This document shows, piece after piece, positions 25,797 to 34,722 of a stretch of 64,000 nt of DNA (position 1 is its first letter; each line of letters starts with the position of its first letter). This stretch comes from VAZQ01 sp963753575 (lineage in GTDB: Bacteria > Pseudomonadota > Alphaproteobacteria > Rhizobiales > Xanthobacteraceae), in the NCBI GenBank assembly GCA_963753575.1, contig CAVWCR010000003.1, positions 1,116,001 through 1,180,000 on the forward strand. The letters run 5' to 3'. The notes under the pieces were generated by a model, which was not told the origin of the DNA, ran no database searches, and worked only from the letters and a program-made list of their open reading frames with translations. Made by a program: the position numbers and the translations under genes.

Positions 25797-27323
25797 ATGT
25801 TGGAGTTCAAAGCGCGTAATTTCACGGCGCCCGGCGGACGGGCCACGACGCCCGCGCTTCCGCGCAAGGCGCTGTCGGCGGCCGCGCAGAACGCCGCCGC
25901 GCAGCCGACTGTCCCCGCCTATTCGCCGATCGTGCTCGCGGGCGTCGTTCGCCTGATCGAGCTTACGCTGACGATGACGGTCGGATTGGCGCTCTACGCC
26001 TTGTACGTGGTGCCGCGAGACGGGTTCGAGTGGCACTACCCGGTCGCCATCGCGGGTATCGGCGTGCTCACCATGGTGGCCTTCCAGGTTGCCGATATCT
26101 ACCAGGTGCAGGCGTTCCGCGGCCATGAGAAGCAGTATTTCCGGCTCGCCACCGCCTGGTCGGTGGTGTTTCTGCTGGTCATCGGCGCGAGCTTCTTCGC
26201 CAAGGCCGGCGATCAGTTCTCGCGCGTCTGGCTCGGCAGCTATCATATTGCCGGACTGGTGACGCTGCTCTGCTTCCGCCGTGCGCTGTTCCTTCTGGTG
26301 CGCAAATGGACCCGCGAGGGCCATCTCGAACGCCGCACCGTGATCGTCGGCGCCGACGCCAATGGCGACACCCTGATCGAGTCGCTCGATGCGCAGCCCG
26401 ATTCCGATGTGCGCATCATCGGGATGTTCGACGACCGCGGCGACGGCCGCTCCCAAACCAACGTCGCCGGTCATGAGAAGCTCGGCACCGTCGACGATCT
26501 CGTCGAGTTCGCGCGCAAGACCCGTATCGACCTCGTGCTGTTCTCGCTCCCGATCTCGGCCGAGAGCCGCATCCTGCAGATGCTCAAGAAGCTGTGGGTG
26601 CTGCCGGTCGACATCCGGCTGGCCGCGCACAACAACAAGCTGCGGTTCCGGCCGCGCGCCTATTCCTATCTCGGCGGCGTGCCGCTGCTTGATGTCGCCG
26701 ACAAGCCGATCACCGACTGGGACGTGGTCACCAAGTGGCTGTTCGACCGCATCATCGGCGCCCTGGCGCTCATTTGTCTCGCGCCTGTCATGCTGCTCGT
26801 CGCCATCGCGATCAAGCTCGAGAGCCGTGGGCCGGTGTTCTTCAAGCAGAAGCGCTACGGCTTCAACAACGAGCTGATCGAGGTCTACAAGTTCCGCTCC
26901 ATGTACGTCGATCAGTGCGATCCGAGCGCGACTAGGCTCGTGCAGAAGAACGATCCACGCGTCACCAAGGTAGGCGCCTTCATCCGCAAGACCTCGCTCG
27001 ACGAGCTGCCGCAGCTCATCAACGTGGTGTTCAAGGGCAACCTCTCGCTGGTCGGGCCGCGCCCGCACGCCGTGCATGCCAAGGCCGCCGACCGGCTCTA
27101 CGACGAGGCGGTCGACGGCTATTTCGCGCGCCACCGCGTCAAGCCCGGCATCACCGGCTGGGCGCAGATCAACGGATGGCGCGGCGAGACCGACACCGAA
27201 GAGAAGATCAAGCAGCGCGTCGAGCACGACCTCTACTACATCGAGAACTGGTCGGTGCTGTTCGATCTCGCCATTCTGGCCCGCACCCCGCTCGCGCTCG
27301 CCAAGACCGAGCACGCGTACTGA
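25797..27323 (+). CDS. Undecaprenyl-phosphate sugar-1-phosphate transferase (WcaJ-like)
   Basis: 508 residues from ATG 25797. The first half has four helices and a Rossmann-like domain (RRTVIVGADANGDTLIESL). The C-terminal bacterial sugar transferase domain shows the fifth hydrophobic segment IIGALALICLAPVMLLVA, ESRGPVFFKQKRYGFNN, VYKFRSMYVD, DELPQLINVVFKGNLSLVGP and GITGWAQINGWRGET. It starts repeat-unit synthesis by linking a hexose-1-phosphate to the lipid carrier. Its TGA overlaps the next ATG (TGATG). Confidence 0.94.
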   Translation: MLEFKARNFTAPGGRATTPALPRKALSAAAQNAAAQPTVPAYSPIVLAGVVRLIELTLTMTVGLALYALYVVPRDGFEWHYPVAIAGIGVLTMVAFQVADIYQVQAFRGHEKQYFRLATAWSVVFLLVIGASFFAKAGDQFSRVWLGSYHIAGLVTLLCFRRALFLLVRKWTREGHLERRTVIVGADANGDTLIESLDAQPDSDVRIIGMFDDRGDGRSQTNVAGHEKLGTVDDLVEFARKTRIDLVLFSLPISAESRILQMLKKLWVLPVDIRLAAHNNKLRFRPRAYSYLGGVPLLDVADKPITDWDVVTKWLFDRIIGALALICLAPVMLLVAIAIKLESRGPVFFKQKRYGFNNELIEVYKFRSMYVDQCDPSATRLVQKNDPRVTKVGAFIRKTSLDELPQLINVVFKGNLSLVGPRPHAVHAKAADRLYDEAVDGYFARHRVKPGITGWAQINGWRGETDTEEKIKQRVEHDLYYIENWSVLFDLAILARTPLALAKTEHAY

Positions 27324-28561
27324 TGGCGAACGCAGCGGCCGTAGCGGTCGCGTCGCCGCGGCTCTCCATCGAAGCGCTGCGTGGCGCGCTCTTGTGGCTG
27401 ATGGGGTTCGCCGGCGCGTTCGTGTTCATCGAGCCGAGCCCCTACGAGATCCTGGGCGTCGTTGCGATCGCGATCTTTGCGCTCACCGGGCTCAAGCTGC
27501 GCGCGTCACTCGTTCCGCTCCTTCTGTTACTCATACTGCTCGATGTTGGCTACGCGACCGCAATGCTGCAGGTCGTCGACCAGGGCAAGGTGGTCACCTG
27601 GGTGCTGATCTCGGCCTATCTCGCCGTGACCTCGATCGTCTACGCCGCCATGCTCGGCGCCGACACGCAGGCGCGGCTCGCCTGCATCATGCGCGGCTGC
27701 CTGGCGGCAGGTCTAATCGCTTCGCTCGCTGCGATTGCGGCCTACTTCCACTTGTTCGGCGGCGCCTCCGACCTGTTTCTGCTCTACGGCCGCGCGCGCG
27801 GCACCTTCAACGATCCCAACGTGCTGGGCGCGTTCCTGGTGCTGCCGGCGCTGCTGGCTTTTCAGCGCATGCTGGCGGGGCGGCTGTCATCCGCACTGGG
27901 CAACAGCATCCTGCTGCTGGTGATGCTCGCGGCGCTGTTTCTCTCGTTCTCGCGTGCCGCCTGGGGCCAGTTCGCGTTCGCGGCGCTGGTCCTGATGGGC
28001 ATGACGTTTGCGACCAGCCGGGCGCCGAGCGAGCGCCTGCGCGTCGCCGTCATCGCGATCGTGGGTTCCGTGGTGGCGCTGCTGCTCGTCGCGGCGCTCC
28101 TCTCGATCAGCCAGGTGGCCGAGCTGTTCAAGGAGCGCGCCACGCTCGAGCAGAGCTATGACATGGGCCACCTCGGCCGCTTCGGCCGCTATATCCTCGG
28201 CTTCGACCTGATGCTCGAGCGCCCCTTCGGCATCGGCGCGCTGCAGTTTTCCAAGAGCTACTTCCCCGAGGACCCGCACAACACCTTCCTCAATACTTTC
28301 ATGTCGGGCGGCTGGCTCGGCGGCTTCGCCTACCTCACGCTCACCCTCGTCACCGCCGTCCGGGGCTTGCGCTTCGTGTTCGCGCGCACGCCCTGGCAGC
28401 CGACCTACCACGTGATCTACGCGGCCTTCCTGGGCGTCGCGGGCGAGAGCGCCATCATCGATATCGACCACTGGCGCCACTATTTCCTGATCGTGGGGGT
28501 GCTCTGGGGCCTGATGGCGGTCTCCCGCCCCGCCCTTGCGCGCCCGGCCGCGCCAGCGTAG
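27323..28561 (+). CDS. O-antigen ligase/polymerase family membrane protein (Wzy/WaaL-like)
   Basis: 412 residues and about ten helices. The Wzy_C-type signature is the periplasmic segment after GRARGTFNDPNVLGAFLVLP together with ERPFGIGALQFSKSYFPED and PHNTFLNTFMSGGWLG. It would polymerise or ligate the lipid-linked repeat units. The start overlaps the stop of the WcaJ-like gene, showing coupling. It ends 23 bp before tRNA-Pro. Confidence 0.88.
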   Translation: MANAAAVAVASPRLSIEALRGALLWLMGFAGAFVFIEPSPYEILGVVAIAIFALTGLKLRASLVPLLLLLILLDVGYATAMLQVVDQGKVVTWVLISAYLAVTSIVYAAMLGADTQARLACIMRGCLAAGLIASLAAIAAYFHLFGGASDLFLLYGRARGTFNDPNVLGAFLVLPALLAFQRMLAGRLSSALGNSILLLVMLAALFLSFSRAAWGQFAFAALVLMGMTFATSRAPSERLRVAVIAIVGSVVALLLVAALLSISQVAELFKERATLEQSYDMGHLGRFGRYILGFDLMLERPFGIGALQFSKSYFPEDPHNTFLNTFMSGGWLGGFAYLTLTLVTAVRGLRFVFARTPWQPTYHVIYAAFLGVAGESAIIDIDHWRHYFLIVGVLWGLMAVSRPALARPAAPA

Positions 28562-28584
28562 ATGAACAGCTTCAAGCCCATTGG

Positions 28585-28662
28585 CGGAGCGTAGCGCAGC
28601 CCGGTTAGCGCACCAGTCTGGGGGACTGGGGGTCCCGAGTTCAAATCTCGGCGCTCCGACCA
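28585..28662 (+). tRNA. tRNA-Pro (GGG)
   Basis: 78 nt including encoded CCA. Acceptor arm CGGAGCG pairs with CGCTCCG; the anticodon stem CCAGT/ACTGG encloses loop CTGGGGG with anticodon GGG; the T arm contains GTTCAAATC. Its 3' 40 nt are repeated at 29821-29860. Confidence 0.96.
28622..28661 (+). repeat. Putative attachment repeat, left (in tRNA-Pro)
   Basis: Left copy of the 40-bp direct repeat; it forms the anticodon-loop, T-arm and acceptor 3' half of the functional tRNA. Confidence 0.75.
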
Positions 28663-28827
28663 TCAAAATCAATATTTAATCGGATGTCCTGACGACAATG
28701 CTTCCCAAGAAACACGCTCGGGAAGCATATGGGAAGCTGTTGGTCTGGACATCTCATCTAGATTGCGGTCCCGATGGCGATTTGCGTTATCTCGCTGTTG
28801 GACAGCACGTAGTGAACTGGAGCCTCG

Positions 28828-29067
28828 TCAGTCGGCGGTGAGGTCCGGATCGCGTTGGAGTTTCGAAAGGGCGAGCTTACAAAGGCGCTCGGGGTCACGC
28901 TCGCCACGTTGGGCGCTTTTGATAACGCTCTGGGCCACCAAATCCCGCATCGAATCTTCCCCCTTCGGTAACTTCAGCAAGATACAAACCGCCTCAAACG
29001 CTTGGGCGATTGCCTCGATATCATGGGGCTCGAAGACCGAGTTTTCGAGCAATCGATAGACGGGCAT
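28828..29067 (-). CDS. Small conserved helical protein on tRNA-Pro island
   Basis: 79 residues from ATG 29065-29067, chosen because GGAGGTGACA stands directly upstream. It reads MPVYRLLENSVFEPHDIEA then a helical middle (AIAQAFEAVCILLKL) and GERDPERLCKLALSKL. The look is that of a small conserved rhizobial protein family; no function is known to me. Confidence 0.72.
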   Translation of the reverse strand: MPVYRLLENSVFEPHDIEAIAQAFEAVCILLKLPKGEDSMRDLVAQSVIKSAQRGERDPERLCKLALSKLQRDPDLTAD

Positions 29068-29357
29068 TGTCACCTCCACGCAATGACAGGCGGGAGCGCG
29101 ACAAGTCTCTCAGCCATCGGCGCCTGGATGAGGTCCGCGGCCAGTGATTACGGGAGTATCGGCCCAATTCCAAGAAATAGCGAATAGATTCAATGAGTTT
29201 CAGGGCGGCACAGATCCAGTTTTGTCGGGTTCAAGCGCCATCAACTGACGTTAGTTGCCATTTCATCGAGGGGTAACACCTGTTAGCCTCGACGTAGCGC
29301 AATCCGCACGGCGAAATCCTCGCTGCGCAGCCACACATGCGTTGATTTGGAGGTACT

Positions 29358-29765
29358 GTGAAACAAGCAATGGCCAAGAAGGCCCCCAACCCCGTCGACA
29401 AACACGTGGGCAGCAGGGTCCGCATGCGCCGGATGATGCTCGGAATGAGTCAAGAGAAGCTCGGAGATGGGCTCGGGCTCACGTTCCAACAGGTGCAGAA
29501 ATATGAGAAGGGAACGAACCGCATCGGCGCGAGCCGCTTGCAGCACATCTCGGATATCCTGCAAATCCCGGTGCCGTTCTTCTTCGAAGGCGCGCCGCAG
29601 ATGCCGGGGCAACCCCAGGCAATTGGAGAGGCGCCGGCGCCCGCCTACGTTTTCGACTTTCTCGCCACGACCAACGGGCTCGCGCTCACCAAGGCATTCA
29701 TGCGGATAAAGGCACCCAAGTTACGGCGATGCATCGTCGACCTTGTCGAGGAAATCGCGGATTGA
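29358..29765 (+). CDS. XRE-family HTH regulator on tRNA-Pro island
   Basis: 135 residues from GTG 29358, which has GGAGG 3-5 bp upstream; ATG 29370 is too far from it. The Cro/C1 helix-turn-helix spans about 20-75: RVRMRRMMLGMSQEKLGDGL, TFQQVQKYEKGTNRIGASRL. A Pro-rich linker and a helical C-terminal segment (KLRRCIVDLVEEIAD) follow. It resembles the short XRE regulators found in many copies in Bradyrhizobium relatives. It is divergent from the 79-residue gene. Confidence 0.88.
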   Translation: MKQAMAKKAPNPVDKHVGSRVRMRRMMLGMSQEKLGDGLGLTFQQVQKYEKGTNRIGASRLQHISDILQIPVPFFFEGAPQMPGQPQAIGEAPAPAYVFDFLATTNGLALTKAFMRIKAPKLRRCIVDLVEEIAD

Positions 29766-29820
29766 GCTCTTTGGCATCAGCGAAGCGCTGCGCTTCCGCG
29801 TGGTCGCAGAGCAAATCGTC

Positions 29821-29860
29821 GGGACTGGGGGTCCCAAGTTCGAATCTCGGCGCTCCGACC
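29821..29860 (+). repeat. Putative attachment repeat, right (tRNA-Pro 3' fragment)
   Basis: Right copy of the 40-bp repeat. It lacks the 5' half of a tRNA and cannot fold as one, so it is a duplicated fragment and not a gene. Confidence 0.75.
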
Positions 29861-29965
29861 CGCTAAGCCACAGAAAAGCAGACCACATCGGGGCAGACCG
29901 AGGCCTCCTTCACCGCAGCCGTCGCGAGCCCTGATGCGCCAGCCGCGCAGGCGCTCACTCGTCAT

Positions 29966-30844
29966 TCAGCTGGCAAGGGCAATCGGCTTACTTCCTTGGC
30001 CTTTTTCATGGGCTGAAAGGTCGTGCAATTTTATCCGAATGATTTCGGCCTCTTCATCCGCCTGGATCTCGGCGTGGTCGGTCTTCAACATGTGAATTGT
30101 GGTGTAGCGCGACCAACGCTCCTGCCCGAGATGACCGGAGCCGGACATGACGAAGTAGATGCTGTGGAGCTGGAGCGCGATCCGCGTGCCGGCATTGAGC
30201 TTGAACATCTCAATGCCAGTCCCGCATTCGGTAAATGTGCCCATGTGCTTGTGGAACACACCCGGCTGGTCCTGCAAGGGACGCCAGGCAAAATTCGTGG
30301 GGTCCATGAAGATTGGATCATGGAATCTGGGCTTGGGATATTCCATAGGGCGCTGGTTGACCTGCTCCCACACGGCCTGAAAGCCGTCGACATTTTTCTT
30401 CTTGCCGTCCGGGCCGATCATCGTGAAGACGCCGCCCTTGAACTCACCAATCTTCTTCAGCTCAACTGCCGCTTTTGAATATTCGTCGGGCGATACGTAT
30501 CCGTGGCCGCTCGGTCCTCCAAACTGCAACGCCAGAATCAGGCACTCGGTGTCCGAGCTTTGCGGTCCATAGTGTGCACCTTCCGGGAAATAGCCAATCA
30601 TGCCCTGCTTGAGCGTACCATTGCGCGCAAAGTCGGAATTGCCCTCCAACACGACCCGGAACTGGTCAAAGTTGTGCCGATGCCGCGGTGACGTGTAGTC
30701 GTGGCTGAGCCGTGTCATCCGAAACACGAAATTGTCGGATTGGCCTGCGGACCCTTCCAGCAACCGCCGGAACTCGAACCCGCCTTCGCGCGCTCTCGCT
30801 TTGTGCTTCTCAAACGGAACATCTTCAGCACGAACGATCTTCAT
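29966..30844 (-). CDS. Cupin-domain protein
   Basis: 292 residues with two beta-barrel halves. The first holds DYTSPRHRHNFDQFRVVLEG, matching cupin motif 1 (HxHxxxQ), and GMIGYFPEGAHYGPQ, near motif 2. The second half has GVFHKHMGTFTECGTG and a further barrel with YFVMSGSGHLG. A metal-dependent enzyme or small-molecule binder is likely. It is the last gene after an ABC-transporter operon on the same strand, 78 bp from the binding-protein gene, so it may act on the imported compound. Confidence 0.75.
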   Translation of the reverse strand: MKIVRAEDVPFEKHKARAREGGFEFRRLLEGSAGQSDNFVFRMTRLSHDYTSPRHRHNFDQFRVVLEGNSDFARNGTLKQGMIGYFPEGAHYGPQSSDTECLILALQFGGPSGHGYVSPDEYSKAAVELKKIGEFKGGVFTMIGPDGKKKNVDGFQAVWEQVNQRPMEYPKPRFHDPIFMDPTNFAWRPLQDQPGVFHKHMGTFTECGTGIEMFKLNAGTRIALQLHSIYFVMSGSGHLGQERWSRYTTIHMLKTDHAEIQADEEAEIIRIKLHDLSAHEKGQGSKPIALAS

Positions 30845-30922
30845 GACGTCACCTCTGCTTTTTTTCGTTCTGATGTATTCGGTCCAGTCGAAGGCAAGGA
30901 TTGCCTGAGGCGGCGGCCCGCG

Positions 30923-31900
30923 TCACTTCTGCAAATCTGCCGGCAAGAAGTTCCTGTCGATGGCGGCGGCAATGTCGAGACTGCCCTTCAGTTGCCCGGT
31001 CAGGCGCATGCCCTCAAGCAGGACATCCAATCCCTCCTGGCTGATCTTTCCACGCGAAATGTAATTCAGCTTGAACTGCGTCTCCAGAAGCTTGCCGGCA
31101 AGCTTTTCGTCAAAATTCCAAACCTTGGCGTAGACCTTGGCAGCCTCAGCGGGATTGCTGCGCATGAAATCGACGGCTTGACGTCGAGTTAAGATTAGGC
31201 GTCGGACCATGTCTGGATTGCTCGCAGCATATTCGCTGGTGGTCACGCCCACGGACCAGACCAGCTTCGGCAATTCGTCAGTGACTCCGAAGACGACATG
31301 GTACCGGCCGGCCTGCTTGGTCAGCAGCGGATCACTGGCGACGGTGGCATCGATGGCCTTCTGCCGCAACATCGTGAGGCCTGCGGCCTGACCGCCGGTC
31401 GACACCAGGTTCACATCCTTGAGCAAATCATGCTTCGCGAGCACGAGGCGTATGACCTGCTCGGTCGCGGAGCGCGGGTTGTTGAAGCCAACCTTCTTTC
31501 CCTTCAGGTCGGTCACCCGCTTGATGGAGGAGCCCGGAAGCGCGACCCAACTCGTCTTTCCCATGTTGTTGACGGCGCCGTAGACAATCTTGATCTTGAG
31601 GCCGGTTCGTAGCGCGGCAATGGCGGCCGCTGTGCTCAGTTCAGCGAATGGGATATCGCTCGCCATCATATTGCGGACGGCGGTGCCGCCGCCATGAGCA
31701 CCGGTCAAAGAATCAATATCGAGACCGTTCTTCTTGAATAGGCCAGTTTCCAGGGCGATAGCCCACGGCAGGGTCGCCGGGACGATCCCATACTGACTCA
31801 CGGTGAACGACTGCCCCGCCAACACGGGCGTCGTCGCCAAGCCTGCAATCAGCCCGGCGGCGGAAAAGATCAACGTTCGTCTCGTAGCGCGTCCTTCCAT
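30923..31900 (-). CDS. ABC transporter substrate-binding protein (NMT1/SsuA type)
   Basis: 325 residues with an N-terminal signal peptide preceded by RRTLIFSAAG, cleaved near VLAGQS. Binding-fold motifs include VSQYGIVPATLPWAIALETG, KIKIVYGAVNNMG and DLKGKKVGFNNPRSATEQV. The family takes up sulfonates, nitrate, taurine or pyrimidine precursors; ligand unknown. It is downstream of two permeases and an ATPase. Confidence 0.88.
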   Translation of the reverse strand: MEGRATRRTLIFSAAGLIAGLATTPVLAGQSFTVSQYGIVPATLPWAIALETGLFKKNGLDIDSLTGAHGGGTAVRNMMASDIPFAELSTAAAIAALRTGLKIKIVYGAVNNMGKTSWVALPGSSIKRVTDLKGKKVGFNNPRSATEQVIRLVLAKHDLLKDVNLVSTGGQAAGLTMLRQKAIDATVASDPLLTKQAGRYHVVFGVTDELPKLVWSVGVTTSEYAASNPDMVRRLILTRRQAVDFMRSNPAEAAKVYAKVWNFDEKLAGKLLETQFKLNYISRGKISQEGLDVLLEGMRLTGQLKGSLDIAAAIDRNFLPADLQK

Positions 31901-31943
31901 GATTTTGATTCCTTGGGCGATACTCTTTGATTTCTATTCAATC

Positions 31944-32678
31944 TCATCGCACGTGATGTAAACGGCGATCGAATTCTAGCAGCAAAGCGCCAATTGTCGC
32001 TGCAACCAAAAATAGCAAAAAGACGATTGCCATCGCGGTCGGAACGTCGTGATCCTCCGTGCTGCGCATCAGAAGGAACCCTAGTCCGCGATTGGAGGCG
32101 AAAAGCTCTCCGATGAGCGTTCCCAACAGCGTTAAGGAAAAGCCGATCCGCATGCCCGAGAAAATTTCCGGCAGCGCGGCGGGCAGCAGGACGGTACGCA
32201 TCGTTTCAACCCGCGACATTCGCAGTGACCGCGCGGTTTTGCGGATGACAGGCCGGATCGAGCGAACGCCATTCATAGTCAGGATCATGACCGGAAAAAT
32301 GCCGTGAATGGCGCCGAAGGCGACCTTCGCGGGAAGGCCCAATCCGAAGATCAGCAGGACCACCGGATAAAGCGTAATCTTCGGAATGGCATAGAGTGCG
32401 TTCAGGATCGGGCCAGCAACCTCGCCTGCAAGCCGCGACATGCCTAGCATCAGTCCAACCAGGAGGCCGGCGCCGAGGGCCATCAGGACCGCCCAGCCGA
32501 ACGCCTCAAATGTCGCCGCGGCGTTGTCCCAAAAGCCCGACGAGAAAATGAGTGTCGCAGCACGGGTGATCGTCTCCCACGGAGAGGAGATCGCATCCTC
32601 TCCCGCAGCCCAATAGAAGACCTGCCAGCCCGCGAAGAGCGAAGCCGCAAACCACAACGAATCTAATCGCTTGTTCAT
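31944..32678 (-). CDS. ABC transporter permease (SsuC type) 1
   Basis: 244 residues from ATG 32678, which overlaps the previous stop as ATGA. About six helices and the ATPase-contact loop with EAA-like sequence, APILNALYAIPKITLYPV followed by GLPAKVAFGAIHGIFPV. It pairs with the next permease to form a heterodimeric channel. Confidence 0.9.
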   Translation of the reverse strand: MNKRLDSLWFAASLFAGWQVFYWAAGEDAISSPWETITRAATLIFSSGFWDNAAATFEAFGWAVLMALGAGLLVGLMLGMSRLAGEVAGPILNALYAIPKITLYPVVLLIFGLGLPAKVAFGAIHGIFPVMILTMNGVRSIRPVIRKTARSLRMSRVETMRTVLLPAALPEIFSGMRIGFSLTLLGTLIGELFASNRGLGFLLMRSTEDHDVPTAMAIVFLLFLVAATIGALLLEFDRRLHHVR

Positions 32679-33427
32679 GCCCTGCCCCATCGGCGATAGA
32701 ACGACTGCTCGATGAGTTGCAGAGTCACGTTCACTGTTGTCGTGATGGTCAGCAGGAGGAGCAGCAGACCGTACATCGACCTGTTGTCGAGATCGTTATA
32801 AGCAAACGCAATGCTCCGCCCAATTCCCGAGAGCGACAGTATGAATTCACCGGCCACCACGCCGATCATGCAATAGGTCACAGCAAGCTTGATCCCGGTC
32901 ATCAGGTGAGGGAGTGCGGCCGGCAGCCGAATCAGGAAGATCGTCCGGAGTGGGTCAAGGCGATAAGCCCGGCTGGTCTTTTCGAACACGCGAGGAATGC
33001 GGTCGAACCCGTCCATCGTGTTTACGATCATCGCAACAACCCCGAAGACGGCGCCGATGACAATCAGTGGCAGCCGTCCGAGTCCGAAGATCACAACAAG
33101 TATCGGATAGAAAATGAAGTGCGGCACCGCGTAGTAGGCGCCAAGCAGCGGGTCGACAACTCTCCTCAGTCTCGGCAGCGAATGGAGGATAACTCCTGTG
33201 GTGAAACCTGTGGCAATCGCAAGCACGATCGCCATCACCATATTGCCGAGCGTAAAGGCAAGCTCGGATGCGACCTTCCCTTGCTGCACAAGTCCGGCAA
33301 GCGACAGCACCATCTCACTCGGTGCGATCATGGTGAATGGATCGATGACGCCGGTGCGACACAGCACCTCCAGTGCGGCAAAGAAACCCACAACGACAAC
33401 CAGTCGCAACCAACCAGCCGGACCCAT
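32675..33427 (-). CDS. ABC transporter permease (SsuC type) 2
   Basis: 250 residues from ATG 33427, overlapping the ATPase stop as TGATG; longer in-frame starts lie inside the ATPase gene. Helices and the coupling loop VDPLLGAYYAVPHFIFYP then GLGRLPLIVIGAVFG are clear. Confidence 0.9.
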   Translation of the reverse strand: MGPAGWLRLVVVVGFFAALEVLCRTGVIDPFTMIAPSEMVLSLAGLVQQGKVASELAFTLGNMVMAIVLAIATGFTTGVILHSLPRLRRVVDPLLGAYYAVPHFIFYPILVVIFGLGRLPLIVIGAVFGVVAMIVNTMDGFDRIPRVFEKTSRAYRLDPLRTIFLIRLPAALPHLMTGIKLAVTYCMIGVVAGEFILSLSGIGRSIAFAYNDLDNRSMYGLLLLLLTITTTVNVTLQLIEQSFYRRWGRA

Positions 33428-34230
33428 CAAACATCTCCGCGCATTGATCGCATGGATTCGCCGCGCAGCAGGTGCCACATCCGAGCGGTGAGGTCGCCGA
33501 AGGCGCGATCTGACACGATGTTGGAATCCCGTTCGCGGGGCCAGCTGGTCGCGAGGCATTCGATAAACCGCCCCGGGCGCGCCGACATGATTCCGACGCG
33601 GTCTGCCAGCATTGCCGCCTCGTCAAGGCTGTGCGTAATCAACATGATGGCCGCACCGGTTTCCCGCCAAAGACGCAGCAACTCCTCCCCCATCAAGAGT
33701 CTGGTCTGCTGATCGAGCGCGCCAAACGGTTCGTCGAGAAGAATAAGCCTCGGCTGAAGCACCAGCGTGCGGGCAATACAGACGCGCTGTCGCATTCCAC
33801 CCGACAACTGCGCTGGGTAGTGGCGGCTGAATGCCTTAAGGCCCATGAAGCCAACGGCGTAGTCAACCCGCCGCTGTATCTCCGCAGCGTCGACCCCTTC
33901 GCGGCGCAGGCCGAATGCCACATTGTCCCAGACCGAAAGCCACGGAAAACTGGCATCGTCCTGAAAGACGATGCCCACGCCGGGCGGCACGCTGCCGTTC
34001 ACGTCCTTGCCCTCGAAACAGACGCGGCCGCTTGTCGGCACGATCAAACCGGCGGCAATTTCGAGAAGGGTCGACTTGCCGCAACCGGATGGGCCGATCA
34101 CGCTGAAGAACTCTCCGTGATAAAGATTGAGGTCTACTTGCTGCAGGGCCTCCACACGGGATTTGGAGTTGGTCGCAAATACGTGGCTGATAGCCTCAAC
34201 ACTCAGTTGTATGGGCTCCGACAAACTCAA
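33427..34230 (-). CDS. ABC transporter ATP-binding protein (SsuB type)
   Basis: 267 residues with Walker A IGPSGCGKSTLLE, Q-loop FQDDASFPWLSV, signature LSGGMRQRVCIARTL, Walker B LILLDEPFGALD and the switch His in MLITHSLDEA. It is the first gene of the operon ATPase, permease, permease, binding protein, cupin; all junctions up to the second permease overlap. Confidence 0.95.
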   Translation of the reverse strand: MSLSEPIQLSVEAISHVFATNSKSRVEALQQVDLNLYHGEFFSVIGPSGCGKSTLLEIAAGLIVPTSGRVCFEGKDVNGSVPPGVGIVFQDDASFPWLSVWDNVAFGLRREGVDAAEIQRRVDYAVGFMGLKAFSRHYPAQLSGGMRQRVCIARTLVLQPRLILLDEPFGALDQQTRLLMGEELLRLWRETGAAIMLITHSLDEAAMLADRVGIMSARPGRFIECLATSWPRERDSNIVSDRAFGDLTARMWHLLRGESMRSMRGDV

Positions 34231-34722
34231 CTCTCCCCAGGGGCATACCTCATCGCTGCATCATTACCTGGCACATTCCACTGTGCAAATGCGCTCAGTT
34301 GATGCACTGCCCGAGGGTTGCGTCCCCAGCCACGCCTTCGAGGCGTGCACAGGCGCGCGCCTTAGCTGACTTTCCAGCAATTGGCCCCGGTACAACGTGA
34401 CGAGCGCTTGTCGGTTCTTTTGATAGTTTCCGTCCGAGCCAAGCAATCATTGGTCGAGGTCGCCTTCGGGTCTAACTCGCCCGGTCGCAGACTGAGCACA
34501 TCTCTTCCGGTCTATCCCTGGGAGCCGAGGTCGCCGTGGGCATTCCAGAGCCGTCAGTCAGGGCCAAGGAACGAACCCGCTCGCGCGGGAGCGCGCTGCG
34601 CGCGAGGGCGGAGCTAGTGGCGTCGATGGAGTGACGCCGTGCGCAAGGTACGGTGACAGGCGGGGCGCTCCGTCTTGAGGATCGAGGGGTCAAGCACTCC
34701 AACCTCAAGACAGGAGCCCCCC
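34231..34722. other. Upstream region of IS91-type element
   Basis: 492 bp without a gene. It must hold the promoter of the ABC operon on the minus strand and the left end of the IS91-type element. A perfect 9-bp inverted repeat (34672-34680 with 34703-34711) sits just before the recombinase ribosome site and could regulate its translation. The element's exact left end was not found. Confidence 0.5.

Larger units (their letters stand above)
28622..29860. mobile_element. Miniature tRNA-Pro island bounded by 40-bp repeats
   Basis: The 3' part of tRNA-Pro (28622-28661) recurs at 29821-29860 with 38 of 40 bases identical, in direct orientation, 1199 bp apart. This is the layout left by tyrosine-integrase insertion into a tRNA 3' end, where the intact tRNA is rebuilt at one end. 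The segment holds two small genes and no integrase, so it is either a remnant or a satellite moved in trans. Local GC is lower than around it. Confidence 0.75.

Noticed and set aside
29821..29860. Second tRNA-Pro gene
   Set aside because: Only the 3' 40 nt are present; there is no D arm or 5' acceptor strand, so it is a repeat fragment.
34231..34722. RNA gene before the IS91-type element
   Set aside because: No tRNA or known small-RNA fold could be recognised; the hairpin fits a leader or element end.
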